64,000 bases of DNA from NCBI RefSeq assembly GCF_035712445.1, contig NZ_DASTAT010000026.1, positions 107,386-171,385 on the forward strand, written 5' to 3'. The DNA comes from Oligoflexus sp. Lineage in GTDB: Bacteria > Bdellovibrionota_B > Oligoflexia > Oligoflexales > Oligoflexaceae. Of the stretch, positions 53,201 through 62,269 are shown in pieces. A program made the position numbers and the translations under genes. Numbering within the stretch: position 1 is the first letter of the stretch; each line of letters opens with the position of its first letter. The notes beneath the pieces are model-generated. The model had not been told where the DNA came from and searched no databases. It saw nothing but the letters and a program-made list of their open reading frames with translations.

Positions 53201-54299
53201 CTATCAGGAAATCGGTCGCGCCGGACGTGATGGTCTCGATTCGCGAGCCGTGCTCTTCTTCTCCTATGCTGACGTCAAGACTCATGAATATTTTCATAAG
53301 CTCAATTATCCCGAGCTGAAAGACCTCCAGAGCATCCAAGCCAGGATTCCACGCGGTGGGATTCTGCGCATGGACCTTGCCACCCAGGTCCGTGATGATG
53401 ACCTGGAGCAGCGTCTGGAGCGCCTGTTCATGGTCGAAGCCCTGGACGAGGACAGCACCGGCCTGATTACCACAACAGGAAAGCAAGGTTGGGAAAAGGC
53501 CTACGAAGAACAAAAGGCCCATCGGCATAAACAGCTGATGGAAACGATTCGCTATGTGAATGAAATGCAGCAATGCCGCATGCTCGGTCTTCTGGCGCAT
53601 TTCGGTGATCCGGATGCGCGCGGAACGCCCTGCGGCATCTGCGATATCTGCTCGCCCCAAAGCAGTCAGTCCAAAGCCGTCCGCCATTGGACAGCCCAGG
53701 AAATCGGGATCATGAAAAAACTGGTCCTGCAGCTTTCCCGTGAATCCAAACCAGTTTCCACGGGTAAACTCTATCGCGATTATGCCCAGACTATGGATCT
53801 GCACCGTCGTGATTATGAGGACCTTCTTCAGGTTCTGGCGGAAGCCGGCTTTATGACCCTGGAATCGGCCAGCTTCGTCAAGGATGGGGAAACGATCGAA
53901 TACAAAACAGTAGCTTTGAATCAACCGGCTGATCGCATCGTCTGGGAGGAATTGAAGCGTACCACCGTAAGACTCGATCGCAGCGCAGGAAAAAGCTCCC
54001 GCGCTCCAGCATCACCCCGACGCCGCCAGGGCGCAAGCAGCCGATCTTCGCGCGAGGAGAGCCCCGAGGCTCGTGACGTCGATCGTGTCCTCCTCGAAAC
54101 GCTCAAGGTCTGGCGTAAGACGGAATCGAAAAAGCGCAAGGTCCCGGCCTATCGGATTCTGAGCGACCGCAGTCTCGAAGATCTGGCCGTGCAGAAACCT
54201 TGCGATCGCTCGCGTCTTCTTGAAGTTCATGGCATTGGCGAAGCCAAACTCGAACTCTACGGAGACTCTCTTCTGCATCTCATCACACGCTCTGTATGA
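50220..54299 (+). CDS. topoisomerase III-RecQ helicase fusion protein
   Basis: 1,359 residues. The first ~620 are a complete type IA topoisomerase III: TOPRIM with ITEKPSVARDI (E32) and ATDAGREGELIFRY, GRVQTPTLAMLVEREK, and catalytic Y344 in LITYPRTDSR; no zinc-ribbon tail. A linker with a duplicated ARPRAGAT-type repeat (~625-680) leads to a complete RecQ: Walker A MPTGAGKSLCYQLP (~720), IDEAHCISQWGHDFR, QEIGRAGRDGL, four zinc cysteines (QQCRML, CGICDIC), an RQC-like winged helix, and HRDC (~1287-1355). It is one uninterrupted frame. The start is uncertain: ATG 50220, ATG 50238, GTG 50283 or TTG 50292, with a T9 run at 50271-50279 between them. Confidence 0.9.
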   Translation: MSLDDGMKSLLTREGQAFFFTVNGLTTVIITEKPSVARDIAQVLGLTRQGKGFIEGPDYKVAWAYGHLVGLAEPHQMNPAWKSWRLADLPMLPESWPLEIMPDTADQFAVLDMLMNDARTQKIICATDAGREGELIFRYIYDKARCRKPVERLWISSLTPEAIRQGLAQLKPSREFDSLADSAKARSRADWLVGMNLSRAWSLVSGEHYSIGRVQTPTLAMLVEREKAILNFVVEDYAVLQAEFSQDGSFPYSTEFFAAGERKTAPVAKRFKPDDPELPSLLTRLQAQTYVVTSLKEKANRMPPPQFYDLTELQRHANRIFGYSAQRTLDLAQDLYEKYKLITYPRTDSRFITEDLQNKLPEIVETLRPRYADELPANFVWRPLGKRFVDAAQVSDHHAILPTGQRSARLTGDHEKLFDMICRRLLTAYMDDFVTRQTDVIVSAANGPADEGFFTRGRKVVDAGWKVLDFGRTHSGEKELPPALAVDRQQDLQKLQSDLRKTVPPPRHTDASLLTAMETAGANLDDKEMSAVMREHGLGTPATRSGMIETLIKRQYIERDKKAFRVTEKGLNLIELVSDEIKSPELTGHWELKLSQMRRGQGTLEEFTHEIMDFVRDMTRACLDKKPAAPRPRAGATSAAAVESVKVGARPRAGATAQAAVDAVSSPAPQARSVVTRGPVAPTRENLRRILKERFGFPEFRNHQEATCMDLVAGRDVLLVMPTGAGKSLCYQLPGLALGGPTLVISPLIALMDDQVQRLQSIGLRADAIHSGKTRPQSQKICQQYADGELEFLFIAPERLGVTGFVPFLAKHKPTLIAIDEAHCISQWGHDFRYDYRRLAERLTPLQPTVTVAMTATATSRVQRDIIDNLSLKNPALHVHGFRRTNIAIEHIELSRKDRPMAAMGLLKSGALPAIVYTPTRKDAEALALLLGRKFRAAAYHAGMDPRSRQKVQTDFLENQLEVIVATIAFGMGIDKANVRTVVHMAVPSSIEGYYQEIGRAGRDGLDSRAVLFFSYADVKTHEYFHKLNYPELKDLQSIQARIPRGGILRMDLATQVRDDDLEQRLERLFMVEALDEDSTGLITTTGKQGWEKAYEEQKAHRHKQLMETIRYVNEMQQCRMLGLLAHFGDPDARGTPCGICDICSPQSSQSKAVRHWTAQEIGIMKKLVLQLSRESKPVSTGKLYRDYAQTMDLHRRDYEDLLQVLAEAGFMTLESASFVKDGETIEYKTVALNQPADRIVWEELKRTTVRLDRSAGKSSRAPASPRRRQGASSRSSREESPEARDVDRVLLETLKVWRKTESKKRKVPAYRILSDRSLEDLAVQKPCDRSRLLEVHGIGEAKLELYGDSLLHLITRSV

Positions 54300-54459
54300 T
54301 TGCGGCAACGCTTAAAATTACCAGGGCAGACGGTCTGTCGACAGGACTTCGCGCGCAAAAAAAATTGCTCATAATTCAAACCGATATTGCCCTTTTTCCA
54401 GCGTTCGGCTGATAACCGAACAGATCTTTCTTCACCATTTTCTGGAAAGGGTTATGGAC

Positions 54460-54990
54460 ATGAAGCTTGTGAAAGTACTTTTGGCCTTTGGTCTTGGCTT
54501 TTGGATGAACTTTGCTCAATCCGCGACTATGGAACACAGCCGTTCCATGCCACCAAAAGGTCCTGATCAAGGATCTTCAGATATCGTTTCCATCGCCATG
54601 GAAGATACACGCCTGACCACGCTGGTCAAAGCTTTGAAAGCGGCCGACCTTGTCAGCACGCTTCAAGGCGAAGGTCCTTTCACGGTCTTTGCGCCCACCA
54701 ATGAAGCCTTCGATAAGCTCGGAGCGGAAACCATCGAAGCTCTGCTGGCCGACAAGGAAAAACTGAGCAATATCCTGCTCTATCACGTCGTCCCCAATGC
54801 AGCTGTCGACTTTACCGCCGCCACTCAATTGACCGAAGCCCAGGCTGCCAATGGCCGCCCTCTGCGGATTACCTTTGAAGACAATCTGCTTCGAATCAAT
54901 GACGCCCTGGTTGTGGTCATGGATATCAAAGCCGCCAACGGCATTATCCATATCATCGACACCGTACTCATGCCCGAGCAGCGCCAGTAA
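54460..54990 (+). CDS. exported fasciclin-domain protein
   Basis: About 176 residues. A signal peptide ends at NFAQSA. A single FAS1 domain follows, with both conserved boxes: GPFTVFAPTNEAFDKL (H1) and GIIHIIDTVLMP (H2), plus YHVVP. FAS1 proteins mediate adhesion or matrix binding. The ATG at 54460 has AAAGGG eight bases upstream; the ATG at 54454 is too close. It stands alone. The gap 54300-54459 contains only a weak GTTCGG/CCGAAC stem (54403-54421) besides a presumed promoter. Confidence 0.88.
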   Translation: MKLVKVLLAFGLGFWMNFAQSATMEHSRSMPPKGPDQGSSDIVSIAMEDTRLTTLVKALKAADLVSTLQGEGPFTVFAPTNEAFDKLGAETIEALLADKEKLSNILLYHVVPNAAVDFTAATQLTEAQAANGRPLRITFEDNLLRINDALVVVMDIKAANGIIHIIDTVLMPEQRQ

Positions 54991-54993
54991 AAT

Positions 54994-55023
54994 GGAAAAG
55001 CCCCGATCTCTGCGACCGGGGCT
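54994..55023 (-). terminator. terminator after the Hpt kinase gene
   Basis: AGCCCCG (54999-55005) / CGGGGCT (55017-55023) is followed on the minus strand by TTTCCATTTT. It ends the FIST/Hpt-kinase operon, whose last stop is at 55039. Confidence 0.8.
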
Positions 55024-55038
55024 GCGCTCCGCCCGATA

Positions 55039-56808
55039 TCATGAGGCCTTCTGAAGCGGGATCGCGTGATCACTCAGCTCGGTCACGACATCGGCCGGCA
55101 GGTCGATGACGAAACTCAAGGCCGGGACCGCTTTATCCTTTTGCTGCAGTTCCAGGCGTATCGTCCCGCCCAGATCCCTGGCCAGACTTCGAACCGCGGA
55201 AAGTCCCATGCCGCGACCTGAAACCTGATTCTCCTGGGCTCTGGTGCTCAATCCAGGTTCAAAAATCAGCTGCGCAAGATCCTCGGTACTCATGCTTGCC
55301 GTCGAAGTCAGTATCCCAAGGCTTTGCGCCTTATCCTGAATACGATTCAAATTCAGACCACGCCCATCATCCTGCAGATGGATCGAGACACCATGATGGC
55401 TACGGGTCAGGTGAATATGGATGGAGCCGCGCGCCGGCTTGCCGGCATGAAGACGTTCCTGCTCAGGCTCCAGGCCATGGTCCAAAGAGTTTCGAATCAG
55501 ATGATTGAAAATACTTTCCAAAGCCGCATGGGTCTTGCGATGGAAGCCCAGCGCATTCTGCGGAACGTTGATCTGGGGCGGCAGCTTCCCAAGTTCCTGA
55601 GCCAGAGGCGCGGAACCACTCACCACGCTTTCCAGGATAAGGTTAAGGGGGGAGTATTCAAAAATCCGGATATTCGCAGCGATCTCGGTCAGGGCCTCTG
55701 CGGCTGGGACAGCGCCGTCCTGATAGGAACGCAGAAGATCGAGGGTCTTTTCAACAAAGTGATGCCGCTGCATCTGCTCGGGTTTTTCATTATAACCAAA
55801 GGCTTTGGCGGCCATCGCTGCATAAGAGTCCAGCTCCTCGCGAATCGCGGCCAGATCGCGCAGACGATCGCTGGTGTTCCAGGATTCATGTATGACATGG
55901 ACCGAAACCTTGTAATGCTCCTCGGCGTCATGCACGAGATTCGTGATGCCACGGAACCCAAACATCCTTGCGTTGCCCTTGATCGTATGCAATTCGCGAT
56001 AGAGGTCCTGCAGGCTGGCGATCGTGATCAGATGCCCCTCCCTTTCCAAAAGGTCGCGGCAGTGATCCAAAGCCGTTACAGAGTTGCGATGAAACTGCTG
56101 GAAGCGATCGCTGCTGGTGCTGACGAGCTGACTCAGGATCTCAAGCTCCCTCTGCTGATTAAGGTTCACTTTTTCCAGCATCCTGAGTTCGGAAACATCA
56201 CGCAGGCTCACCAGAATCTTTTCGACGACGCTGGCGTCATTGAAAATGGGAGTCCAGTCGATCTCCACGGTTTTTTCGCGGGAATGGGAAAAGTTCAGAA
56301 TCAACTGGCGCGGAAGAATGTGTTGGTTCGCGGAAAAGCCAATTTCCTCCGCGCCGATGGAAAAGTCCAAAACTGACAGAATCTGTTCCAAAGAATCCGC
56401 GTCGATCGCAGCCTTTTGTAAAAGAACCTCCTTCACATCACATCCCGCGATATCCGACCGTTCGAGCAGTTCGGTCGTGTACACGGAATATTCGGGATGA
56501 ATCCGCCGGCCGTCCGTGATCGTGAAAATACCCTGCCTGATATAACGCAGCATATTCAGGATATCGAGCTGCTGCTGACGGTTCAAAGCCTCCGCCTGCT
56601 TCAGCTTGCTGATATAGGTGGCTATTTCATCCGAAGACTGCCGACAGACCTGTTCATAACGACTTTCGCGCTCCTTGAAGTCATCATAGCTCGTATCCAC
56701 CCGCCCTAAAAATTCCCGGAAGGCTTCCGCCGGGATGGGCGAACCGTCCAGCTCAATCTTGCAGCGTTTCAGTTGCCTTAACAGTATCGAAGAAAGTTCC
56801 TTTTCCAT
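55039..56808 (-). CDS. soluble PAS-like/Hpt/CheA-type histidine kinase
   Basis: 589 residues, no membrane helix. A coiled coil (~50-85) is followed by a PAS-like region ending in ILVSLRDVSELRML, an Hpt domain with phospho-acceptor H274 (LHTIKGNARMFGF), a linker, and a HATPase domain (NSLDHGLEPEQERL, DDGRGLN, FEPGLSTRAQENQVSGRGMG). As in the receptor kinase at 1574-4375, the CheA ATPase boxes are present, but the CheW-binding domain and receiver are missing. It follows the FIST gene by 16 bases on the same strand, so FIST is the probable sensor that controls it. The receiver partner is not in this operon. Confidence 0.85.
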   Translation of the reverse strand: MEKELSSILLRQLKRCKIELDGSPIPAEAFREFLGRVDTSYDDFKERESRYEQVCRQSSDEIATYISKLKQAEALNRQQQLDILNMLRYIRQGIFTITDGRRIHPEYSVYTTELLERSDIAGCDVKEVLLQKAAIDADSLEQILSVLDFSIGAEEIGFSANQHILPRQLILNFSHSREKTVEIDWTPIFNDASVVEKILVSLRDVSELRMLEKVNLNQQRELEILSQLVSTSSDRFQQFHRNSVTALDHCRDLLEREGHLITIASLQDLYRELHTIKGNARMFGFRGITNLVHDAEEHYKVSVHVIHESWNTSDRLRDLAAIREELDSYAAMAAKAFGYNEKPEQMQRHHFVEKTLDLLRSYQDGAVPAAEALTEIAANIRIFEYSPLNLILESVVSGSAPLAQELGKLPPQINVPQNALGFHRKTHAALESIFNHLIRNSLDHGLEPEQERLHAGKPARGSIHIHLTRSHHGVSIHLQDDGRGLNLNRIQDKAQSLGILTSTASMSTEDLAQLIFEPGLSTRAQENQVSGRGMGLSAVRSLARDLGGTIRLELQQKDKAVPALSFVIDLPADVVTELSDHAIPLQKAS

Positions 56809-56824
56809 ATGCCAAGCCTCGGCT

Positions 56825-57952
56825 TTACTTCTCGTAAAGCATGATCAGATTCATGGTTTGATTATGCAGAGAGCAAATCCCTGATGCATCGGTGGCGATC
56901 TCTCCGAACGCATAGAATCCATTGACCACGTATTTTTGCGATTTGAATTGATCGCGGATGGATTCAATCTCGTCATCCACGAATTCGCCCATCACGAGTT
57001 TGCGTGTCAGGCAGCTGACGGGGATCAGAAGATACTGCGTATTATCGCCTTTGGCATGACGCTGAAAGATCTGCTGCGCTGCCTTCTCGGAACCATCAAT
57101 CAGGTTATCGGTCGCGGCCATCATCAGGCGGATTTTGGAACCTTCCGGTACTTCGCCCGTGTAGGTGATCGACTTCTCTTCCTGGTTGATTCCAAAAGGC
57201 GTCCGAATCAGCTCATCATCCTTGATACGATAGTCCTTGCTGACGGCGATGGGATATTGAATCGCGAGCTGGTCGATGCGGAGGATTTTTTCGCCCAGAA
57301 ATTCCTCATAGAAGCTGAGGGCGGGCTTGCCGTCCACTTCATAGAGGGTATTGCGCACCGATTTGGTCACAGTCCTTTCCACGCCGATCGGGGTGACACC
57401 CGCATGGGAACTGACCATAAGCTCCACGCCGGCACCATAAAAGCCGAGGCCGATCACAGCATCACGATGGATACCGTCACGATCAATGATCCAGGTATCC
57501 TTGATCAAAGGATCTCCAGCCAGACCTCCGGCGATCACCACCTTTTTCTGGTTGGCCTTGTTGATGCCGCGCGAAAACTGGTCACCGTTCATAAAACCAT
57601 TGCCAAAGACCAAAGCTCCGCAGAAGCCTTCCCTATCCAAGGCCTGATACAGCTGCTCACCGCAGGCGAAGGACTGGTCGTAATCCTTGTAGGGAATGCG
57701 CGCCACTTTCATATTCGTTCGTTCCAGCCGGCACACAGTCACAGTCAGCGTATTGAGATACTGATTGGCATCATGAATTTCCCCGGCTGTCGAGCAGCCA
57801 ATGATATGGGACTTGGGAAAGTTTTTGATGACTTCATTCACGGCCACCACCGGGTTCCCAAAGAGAAGAACCATGGTGTTCTCAGAGTCCATATCCCTGG
57901 GTAGAGCGTGACTCCACCGGCCATCTGCATAATTTACGGTCTGGACTTTCAT
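56825..57952 (-). CDS. FIST-domain sensor protein
   Basis: 375 residues. The N-terminal FIST_N domain runs about 20-210: TMVLLFGNPVVAVNEVIKNF, then IIGCSTAGEI, then GALVFGNGFMNGDQ and VVIAGGLAGD. FIST_C follows: LSFYEEFLG, MAATDNLIDGSEKAAQQIF, CLTRKLVMG, then FYAFGEIATDASGICSLHN. FIST proteins are cytosolic ligand sensors paired with kinases or cyclases. The start at 57952 (MKVQTVNY) has GGAGACAGG upstream; the longer frame to 58129 lacks support. The gap 57953-58197 holds a CGCGGG/CCCGCG stem and the palindrome AACGTACGTT, candidate promoter elements. Confidence 0.9.
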   Translation of the reverse strand: MKVQTVNYADGRWSHALPRDMDSENTMVLLFGNPVVAVNEVIKNFPKSHIIGCSTAGEIHDANQYLNTLTVTVCRLERTNMKVARIPYKDYDQSFACGEQLYQALDREGFCGALVFGNGFMNGDQFSRGINKANQKKVVIAGGLAGDPLIKDTWIIDRDGIHRDAVIGLGFYGAGVELMVSSHAGVTPIGVERTVTKSVRNTLYEVDGKPALSFYEEFLGEKILRIDQLAIQYPIAVSKDYRIKDDELIRTPFGINQEEKSITYTGEVPEGSKIRLMMAATDNLIDGSEKAAQQIFQRHAKGDNTQYLLIPVSCLTRKLVMGEFVDDEIESIRDQFKSQKYVVNGFYAFGEIATDASGICSLHNQTMNLIMLYEK

Positions 57953-58197
57953 TCCTGTCTCCGCGCAAAAAATTTGACCAAGAAACGTACGTTCCGTTCC
58001 TATCGTCGCGGGTCCCCGCGGCTTCAGTGCTCGGGAAAAAAAGATGAAAGGACGCGGATTGAATGAAGATTTTTGCGCGCAGGCGGATCCTAATTTAAAC
58101 GGACTATATTCTGCGCACAGGAAAAGCAAGCTGTGCAGGTCAAAAGGCTGGGCTCCCTTTCAATTCTTACAGGGAAATAAAAGATCTCTGAAGACCC

Positions 58198-59109
58198 TTA
58201 ACCAGCAGCCTGAACTCCGCGGACGCGATCCTTATCTTGAATACTGTCGGCAGGATAAAGTATCACCGCGGCACCCTCGGAAGGTCCTGATTCCAGCACC
58301 GCCTCATCATTATTCCGAAGGCCGATCTCAACAGGGGTCAGGATCGCCCGCTCATCAATGATTTGAAAGACCGCCCAGCCCTCTCCATGGCGAATCAAAG
58401 CTCCGATGGGAACCTTGAGTACATCATCAACCTTTGCGATCTGAATGCGCACTTCGTTGTGAAAGCGGCTTCCGATATTTTTTAAAGTGGCGGGCTGCAC
58501 CTCGGTGAATTCAGCTACAACCTCCGTGCGCTCCTCCTCGACGCCCAGAGCTGATTGCTTCACAAAACCGGCCCGACTCACGCGACTTACGACTGCATGC
58601 AGCAAGCCCGGCCCACCCCAATCCGAAGCCAGGACCTTATTCCCAGGACGGACTTTGACCGCATCGGTCGTCAGAAGCTCGGCCACCACCTCCAGCTGCT
58701 TGGGATCCATGATCTCCAAGAGGGGATCACCGCGATTCACAGGCCCTGTGGAGTTGCGAAAAACCTTCGTGATCACGCCATCCACCGGCGACCTCACGAT
58801 CAGGCGACGATCCCAATAAAGAGTCGTCAAAGCCTGACCTTTCGTGACTCGATCCCCCACGTTCACCTGAATGCGTTCCATGATATCCCCCGTGGCAAAG
58901 GCCGACAGGATGCGAATATCCTTGGACCGAAAATAGCCATCGGCTCGAATCTCCATCGTAAACTCCCCCCGTGTGATCGGAGCCGCATCGACCGCTATCG
59001 CTTCAGGTTTCCAGATCAACCAACCCAAACCAGCAAGGCTCGCCAGAAAAATCCCGGCCAGGACATAGGCCTTACGTTTCCAGCGGATGGAAGAGGAGAC
59101 GGGATCCAT
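58198..59109 (-). CDS. periplasmic adaptor (HlyD/MacA-like) of an ABC efflux system
   Basis: 303 residues. One N-terminal membrane anchor (VLAGIFLASLAGLGWLIW) is followed by paired barrel-sandwich/lipoyl halves (GDRVTKGQALTTLYWD, then LIVRSPVDGVITKVF) and a beta-barrel region (RGDPLLEIMDPKQL). The helical hairpin is very short, so it is a compact member of the membrane-fusion protein family, as in DevB/MacA-like systems. It follows the FtsX-type permease gene by three bases and works with it. Confidence 0.85.
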   Translation of the reverse strand: MDPVSSSIRWKRKAYVLAGIFLASLAGLGWLIWKPEAIAVDAAPITRGEFTMEIRADGYFRSKDIRILSAFATGDIMERIQVNVGDRVTKGQALTTLYWDRRLIVRSPVDGVITKVFRNSTGPVNRGDPLLEIMDPKQLEVVAELLTTDAVKVRPGNKVLASDWGGPGLLHAVVSRVSRAGFVKQSALGVEEERTEVVAEFTEVQPATLKNIGSRFHNEVRIQIAKVDDVLKVPIGALIRHGEGWAVFQIIDERAILTPVEIGLRNNDEAVLESGPSEGAAVILYPADSIQDKDRVRGVQAAG

Positions 59110-59112
59110 ACA

Positions 59113-61482
59113 TCACTCCTTGGCTTTTAACGCTTCGGTCAGGCTCAGGCCCCGCAGCAGTCGGGAGAGACTCCAGGCACTGAAAATCAAAGCGACCAGC
59201 ATGGTCGCGATGCCGACAGCATAGGTCGACCACAGCGCCAGCACAGGCGGACTCAGGGTTTCCGTGCGCATGCTGCCCAGCAGCCATTCGGTCATTTTAT
59301 AGCCGAGCCACGATCCAGGGATTAGAGAGGCATAGACCTGGATCAAGATCACATCCATCAGAAGCAGAAAGAGAAAAATGTTATCAAAGCCCAGAACCTG
59401 CAGCGTGGCCATTTCCCGCGCCCGCTCTGAGAAATTCATGATGACAGTGTTATAAATCAGACCGATCGCAATGATGAAAGCGAAAAGGGTCAAAAGTCCA
59501 GTGGACAGCTGCAGCATGCCGCCCATGGACTCATAGAACCCATTGTAGACTGCAGCCCGAAGACTGACCGTCGCAACCAAAGGGTATTGATTCAGCTTGA
59601 AATAAAGCCTGGAAAGTCCATGCGGATCGACCTTCAAAGCGATAAGATTATAGCCGGGCTCTTCATCCAGCAGTTCCCAAAGCTCTTCGATACGCATATG
59701 AAGGGTGGTTCCCATCAACTCATCGCTGAAGCCCGAAATCGTCATCGTCCGTCGCGGGAAGGCCCCTTCCAGAACCTCCAGTTCAATCCTGTCCCCTGCC
59801 TTCAGCCCCCATTCCGTCTGAAAATAACGGCTCAGAAAGAGTCCGTGCACCGGCAGGGGCAGATGCTCCAGGTCGCTATTCAGCCTTTGCCTGAGCTCGG
59901 AACGCGCGGGCCAGCCCAGAAGGGCCGTTTCCTTCTGCCTCCGCTCATGATGAATCCGCACCGCAGCTGCTCTATAGCCTTCGACCCGCTGAACGCCTTT
60001 TAAATCTGCCAGCTGCTGAAGGCCACTCACGGCAACAGGGCGCTGGAGCGTGATACTGATATCCTCGCGCTGGACATACTGGAACTGTGTCGTCAAAAGA
60101 AAGTCCACCATATCTTTCATCGAACCCGAACTGACCATGATAGCGAGCGCAGCCGCTATCCCGAACATGGTTAAACCGAGACGCCAGGGGCGCAGCATCA
60201 GATTGCGCAAAGTCATGCGGGTACTGACGGGGAGTTTTTCCCCTAAAAATAGCCGGTCCAGAAAGATGGCATGATACGCCGGAGGCACAGGCGGCTTCAA
60301 AGCTTCCGCAGGATGCAGCCGGAGTATGGAGCGAATCGCCGTCATGCCCCCCAGAACGCCGGAGCCAATGCCCGTCGCAAAACTCAAAAGCAGAATACGG
60401 GGATCGACCACAGGGATCAGAGCAGGGAAGCGAAAAAAATCCTGATACATATCGACAATGAAACGGCCTAAGAGAATTCCAATGCCACAGGCGGGTATGG
60501 TTCCGAAAAGCATCATCACGATGATGAGCTTTGTGTAATGCCATGCGATCTCGCGATCATGGTAGCCGACGGCTTTCAGCACGGCGATCTGTGGCCTGTG
60601 GGTATGAATCAAACGCGACATGATCACATGAATCAGAAAGATCGCTATGCTCAAAAAAACCAGAGGACTGATCCGCGACAGGGTCTTCTGCTCGGTCAGC
60701 TCATCCTCCAAGAACATGTCCGAAGGCAGGTTCATGCGCTCATGAATGGCCTTGTTTCCATAGGCGTTTAAAAGAATCCGCATATCGTCTTTGATCGGTG
60801 CTATTGCCCGACTTTTATTCAGCGTCACGGCCACGCTATTGAATGAGTCCTGAAACCCGACGAGGCGGCCCAGAACCGGCTCAATCATCCAAAGGACCGC
60901 GAAGTGACGATCATCAGGCAGGGGCACAGCGGACCCGAGAGCATAGACATATTCCGGTGAGAGACCCCGGCCTACAATCTGCAGGCGGACCTTCTGCCCT
61001 TTGACGAGCACGCTGATGAAATCGCCGGGCTTGAGGTGATGAGCTGCAGCAAAGGCTTCATGCAGAAAAACCTCGGGAATCTGCGCCTCACGCGGCAATC
61101 GTCCTTCCCGCACAAAAATTCGATTCAGCCGGGGCTGTCCTGCGGAAGGCAGCGACAGGATCAGCCCCACGGCCGGCTCGTCCTGACCCCGAACTTCGAT
61201 CAAACCATCGGCCAGGATGCGTTCCTCGACGTTCTGAATGCCTGGGATAGCGCGCATGCGATCCATGATGCCGCGTGGAGCGGCCTGGAATTCGGCGAAG
61301 ATTTCGGCAAAGCGATAGTCCCTATAGAAGGAATCGCGGGCGGCATGGAGGGAATCATAGGAAATATGGGTCGCAATCATCAGGGACAGTCCGCAGATGA
61401 TCAAAAGGGCAATCGTGATGACCTGGGGTCGCAGCTGACGCAACTCACGCAGAATTTTCCGATCGAGCGCCGATTTCACCAT
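59113..61482 (-). CDS. ABC transporter permease, FtsX/DevC-type with two FtsX domains
   Basis: 789 residues. A membrane helix near the N-terminus, a periplasmic domain (~45-260), a first FtsX-type bundle (~265-385), a second periplasmic domain and a second FtsX bundle (~680-785) give the LolC/E-like or putative-ABC duplicated layout. It couples to an ATPase and an adaptor in the same operon and probably moves a lipid, peptide or lipoprotein rather than small drugs. It overlaps the ATPase gene by seven bases. Confidence 0.88.
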   Translation of the reverse strand: MVKSALDRKILRELRQLRPQVITIALLIICGLSLMIATHISYDSLHAARDSFYRDYRFAEIFAEFQAAPRGIMDRMRAIPGIQNVEERILADGLIEVRGQDEPAVGLILSLPSAGQPRLNRIFVREGRLPREAQIPEVFLHEAFAAAHHLKPGDFISVLVKGQKVRLQIVGRGLSPEYVYALGSAVPLPDDRHFAVLWMIEPVLGRLVGFQDSFNSVAVTLNKSRAIAPIKDDMRILLNAYGNKAIHERMNLPSDMFLEDELTEQKTLSRISPLVFLSIAIFLIHVIMSRLIHTHRPQIAVLKAVGYHDREIAWHYTKLIIVMMLFGTIPACGIGILLGRFIVDMYQDFFRFPALIPVVDPRILLLSFATGIGSGVLGGMTAIRSILRLHPAEALKPPVPPAYHAIFLDRLFLGEKLPVSTRMTLRNLMLRPWRLGLTMFGIAAALAIMVSSGSMKDMVDFLLTTQFQYVQREDISITLQRPVAVSGLQQLADLKGVQRVEGYRAAAVRIHHERRQKETALLGWPARSELRQRLNSDLEHLPLPVHGLFLSRYFQTEWGLKAGDRIELEVLEGAFPRRTMTISGFSDELMGTTLHMRIEELWELLDEEPGYNLIALKVDPHGLSRLYFKLNQYPLVATVSLRAAVYNGFYESMGGMLQLSTGLLTLFAFIIAIGLIYNTVIMNFSERAREMATLQVLGFDNIFLFLLLMDVILIQVYASLIPGSWLGYKMTEWLLGSMRTETLSPPVLALWSTYAVGIATMLVALIFSAWSLSRLLRGLSLTEALKAKE

Positions 61483-62135
61483 AGGATCTCGTCCACTTTT
61501 TTGCGGCTCTTGTTTTGATCTTCGTGCGAAATCTGGCCGTTTGCCAAATGAATGACGCGATCCGCGAGTCCGGCAATCGCGGCATTGTGTGTGATCACGA
61601 CGACCAGCGTGCCGAGTTCCTCGTTGATTTTCAGGATGGTCTCCAAAACGAGTTTACCTGTTTGAAAATCAAGGGCTCCCGTCGGTTCATCACAAAGCAG
61701 GATATCCGGGCGTTTGGCGACCTCACGGGCGATTGCGATGCGCTGCTGTTCGCCACCCGACAGCTGCGAGGGAAAATGCTGAGCCCGCTCGGCAAGACCC
61801 ACCATCGCCAGTGCCTCATGCACATTCATGGGGCGGTCCACCAGATCTGTGACCAGAGCAATATTTTCGGCCGCCGTCAGACTCGGAATTAAATTGTAGA
61901 ATTGAAAGACAAAACCCACATGCTCCCGGCGGAACCTTGTCAGTTCATGCGCACGGGCTTGAACGAGGTTATGATCACGATAGTGAACCTCGCCCTGTGT
62001 GGCCGAATCGAGTCCCCCGAGGATATTCAGCAGTGTGGATTTCCCACTGCCTGAAGGGCCAAGGAGCACCACAAATTCCGAAGATTCTTTGCCTGGTCGA
62101 TTCGCCCATAATTTCCCTGATCTCACGTGACTCAA
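61476..62135 (-). CDS. ABC transporter ATPase, LolD/MacB type, apparently short N-terminus
   Basis: 219 residues from a TTG at 62135. Walker [11 protein letters not shown]-loop [17 protein letters not shown], signature [19 protein letters not shown], Walker [12 protein letters not shown] and switch histidine VVITHN are intact. However, only about 22 residues precede FVVLLGPSG, where homologues have ~30 including the aromatic A-loop, and no ATG or clear ribosome-binding site is near. A real start upstream in another frame would need a frameshift. It is the first gene of the operon ABC ATPase-permease-adaptor. Confidence 0.8.
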   Translation of the reverse strand: MSHVRSGKLWANRPGKESSEFVVLLGPSGSGKSTLLNILGGLDSATQGEVHYRDHNLVQARAHELTRFRREHVGFVFQFYNLIPSLTAAENIALVTDLVDRPMNVHEALAMVGLAERAQHFPSQLSGGEQQRIAIAREVAKRPDILLCDEPTGALDFQTGKLVLETILKINEELGTLVVVITHNAAIAGLADRVIHLANGQISHEDQNKSRKKVDEILW

Positions 62136-62223
62136 CGTCCAGGGATAATGAGCAGCAAATTAAGTGCCAGATTTGGAATCAGCTTTGACCAGGCTCTTCA
62201 CGAAACCCCGGTGGCAATCCCCA

Positions 62224-62258
62224 CAGTCCTGCGGAAAAAAACGCAGAGCAGCGGACTG
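62224..62258. other. nested hairpins between cmoM and the ABC operon
   Basis: CAGTCC (62224-62229) / GGACTG (62253-62258) encloses CTGCG (62229-62233) / CGCAG (62242-62246) with an A7 loop. On the minus strand this lies just past the cmoM stop and about 90 bases before the ABC ATPase start. It may be a cmoM terminator or a leader element of the efflux operon; a long T run sits in the inner loop. Confidence 0.5.
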
Positions 62259-62269
62259 AAGCATGCAGA

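Noticed and set aside
52695-53924. 409-codon minus-strand frame
   Set aside because: It is antisense to the RecQ half of the fusion and has no recognisable motif.
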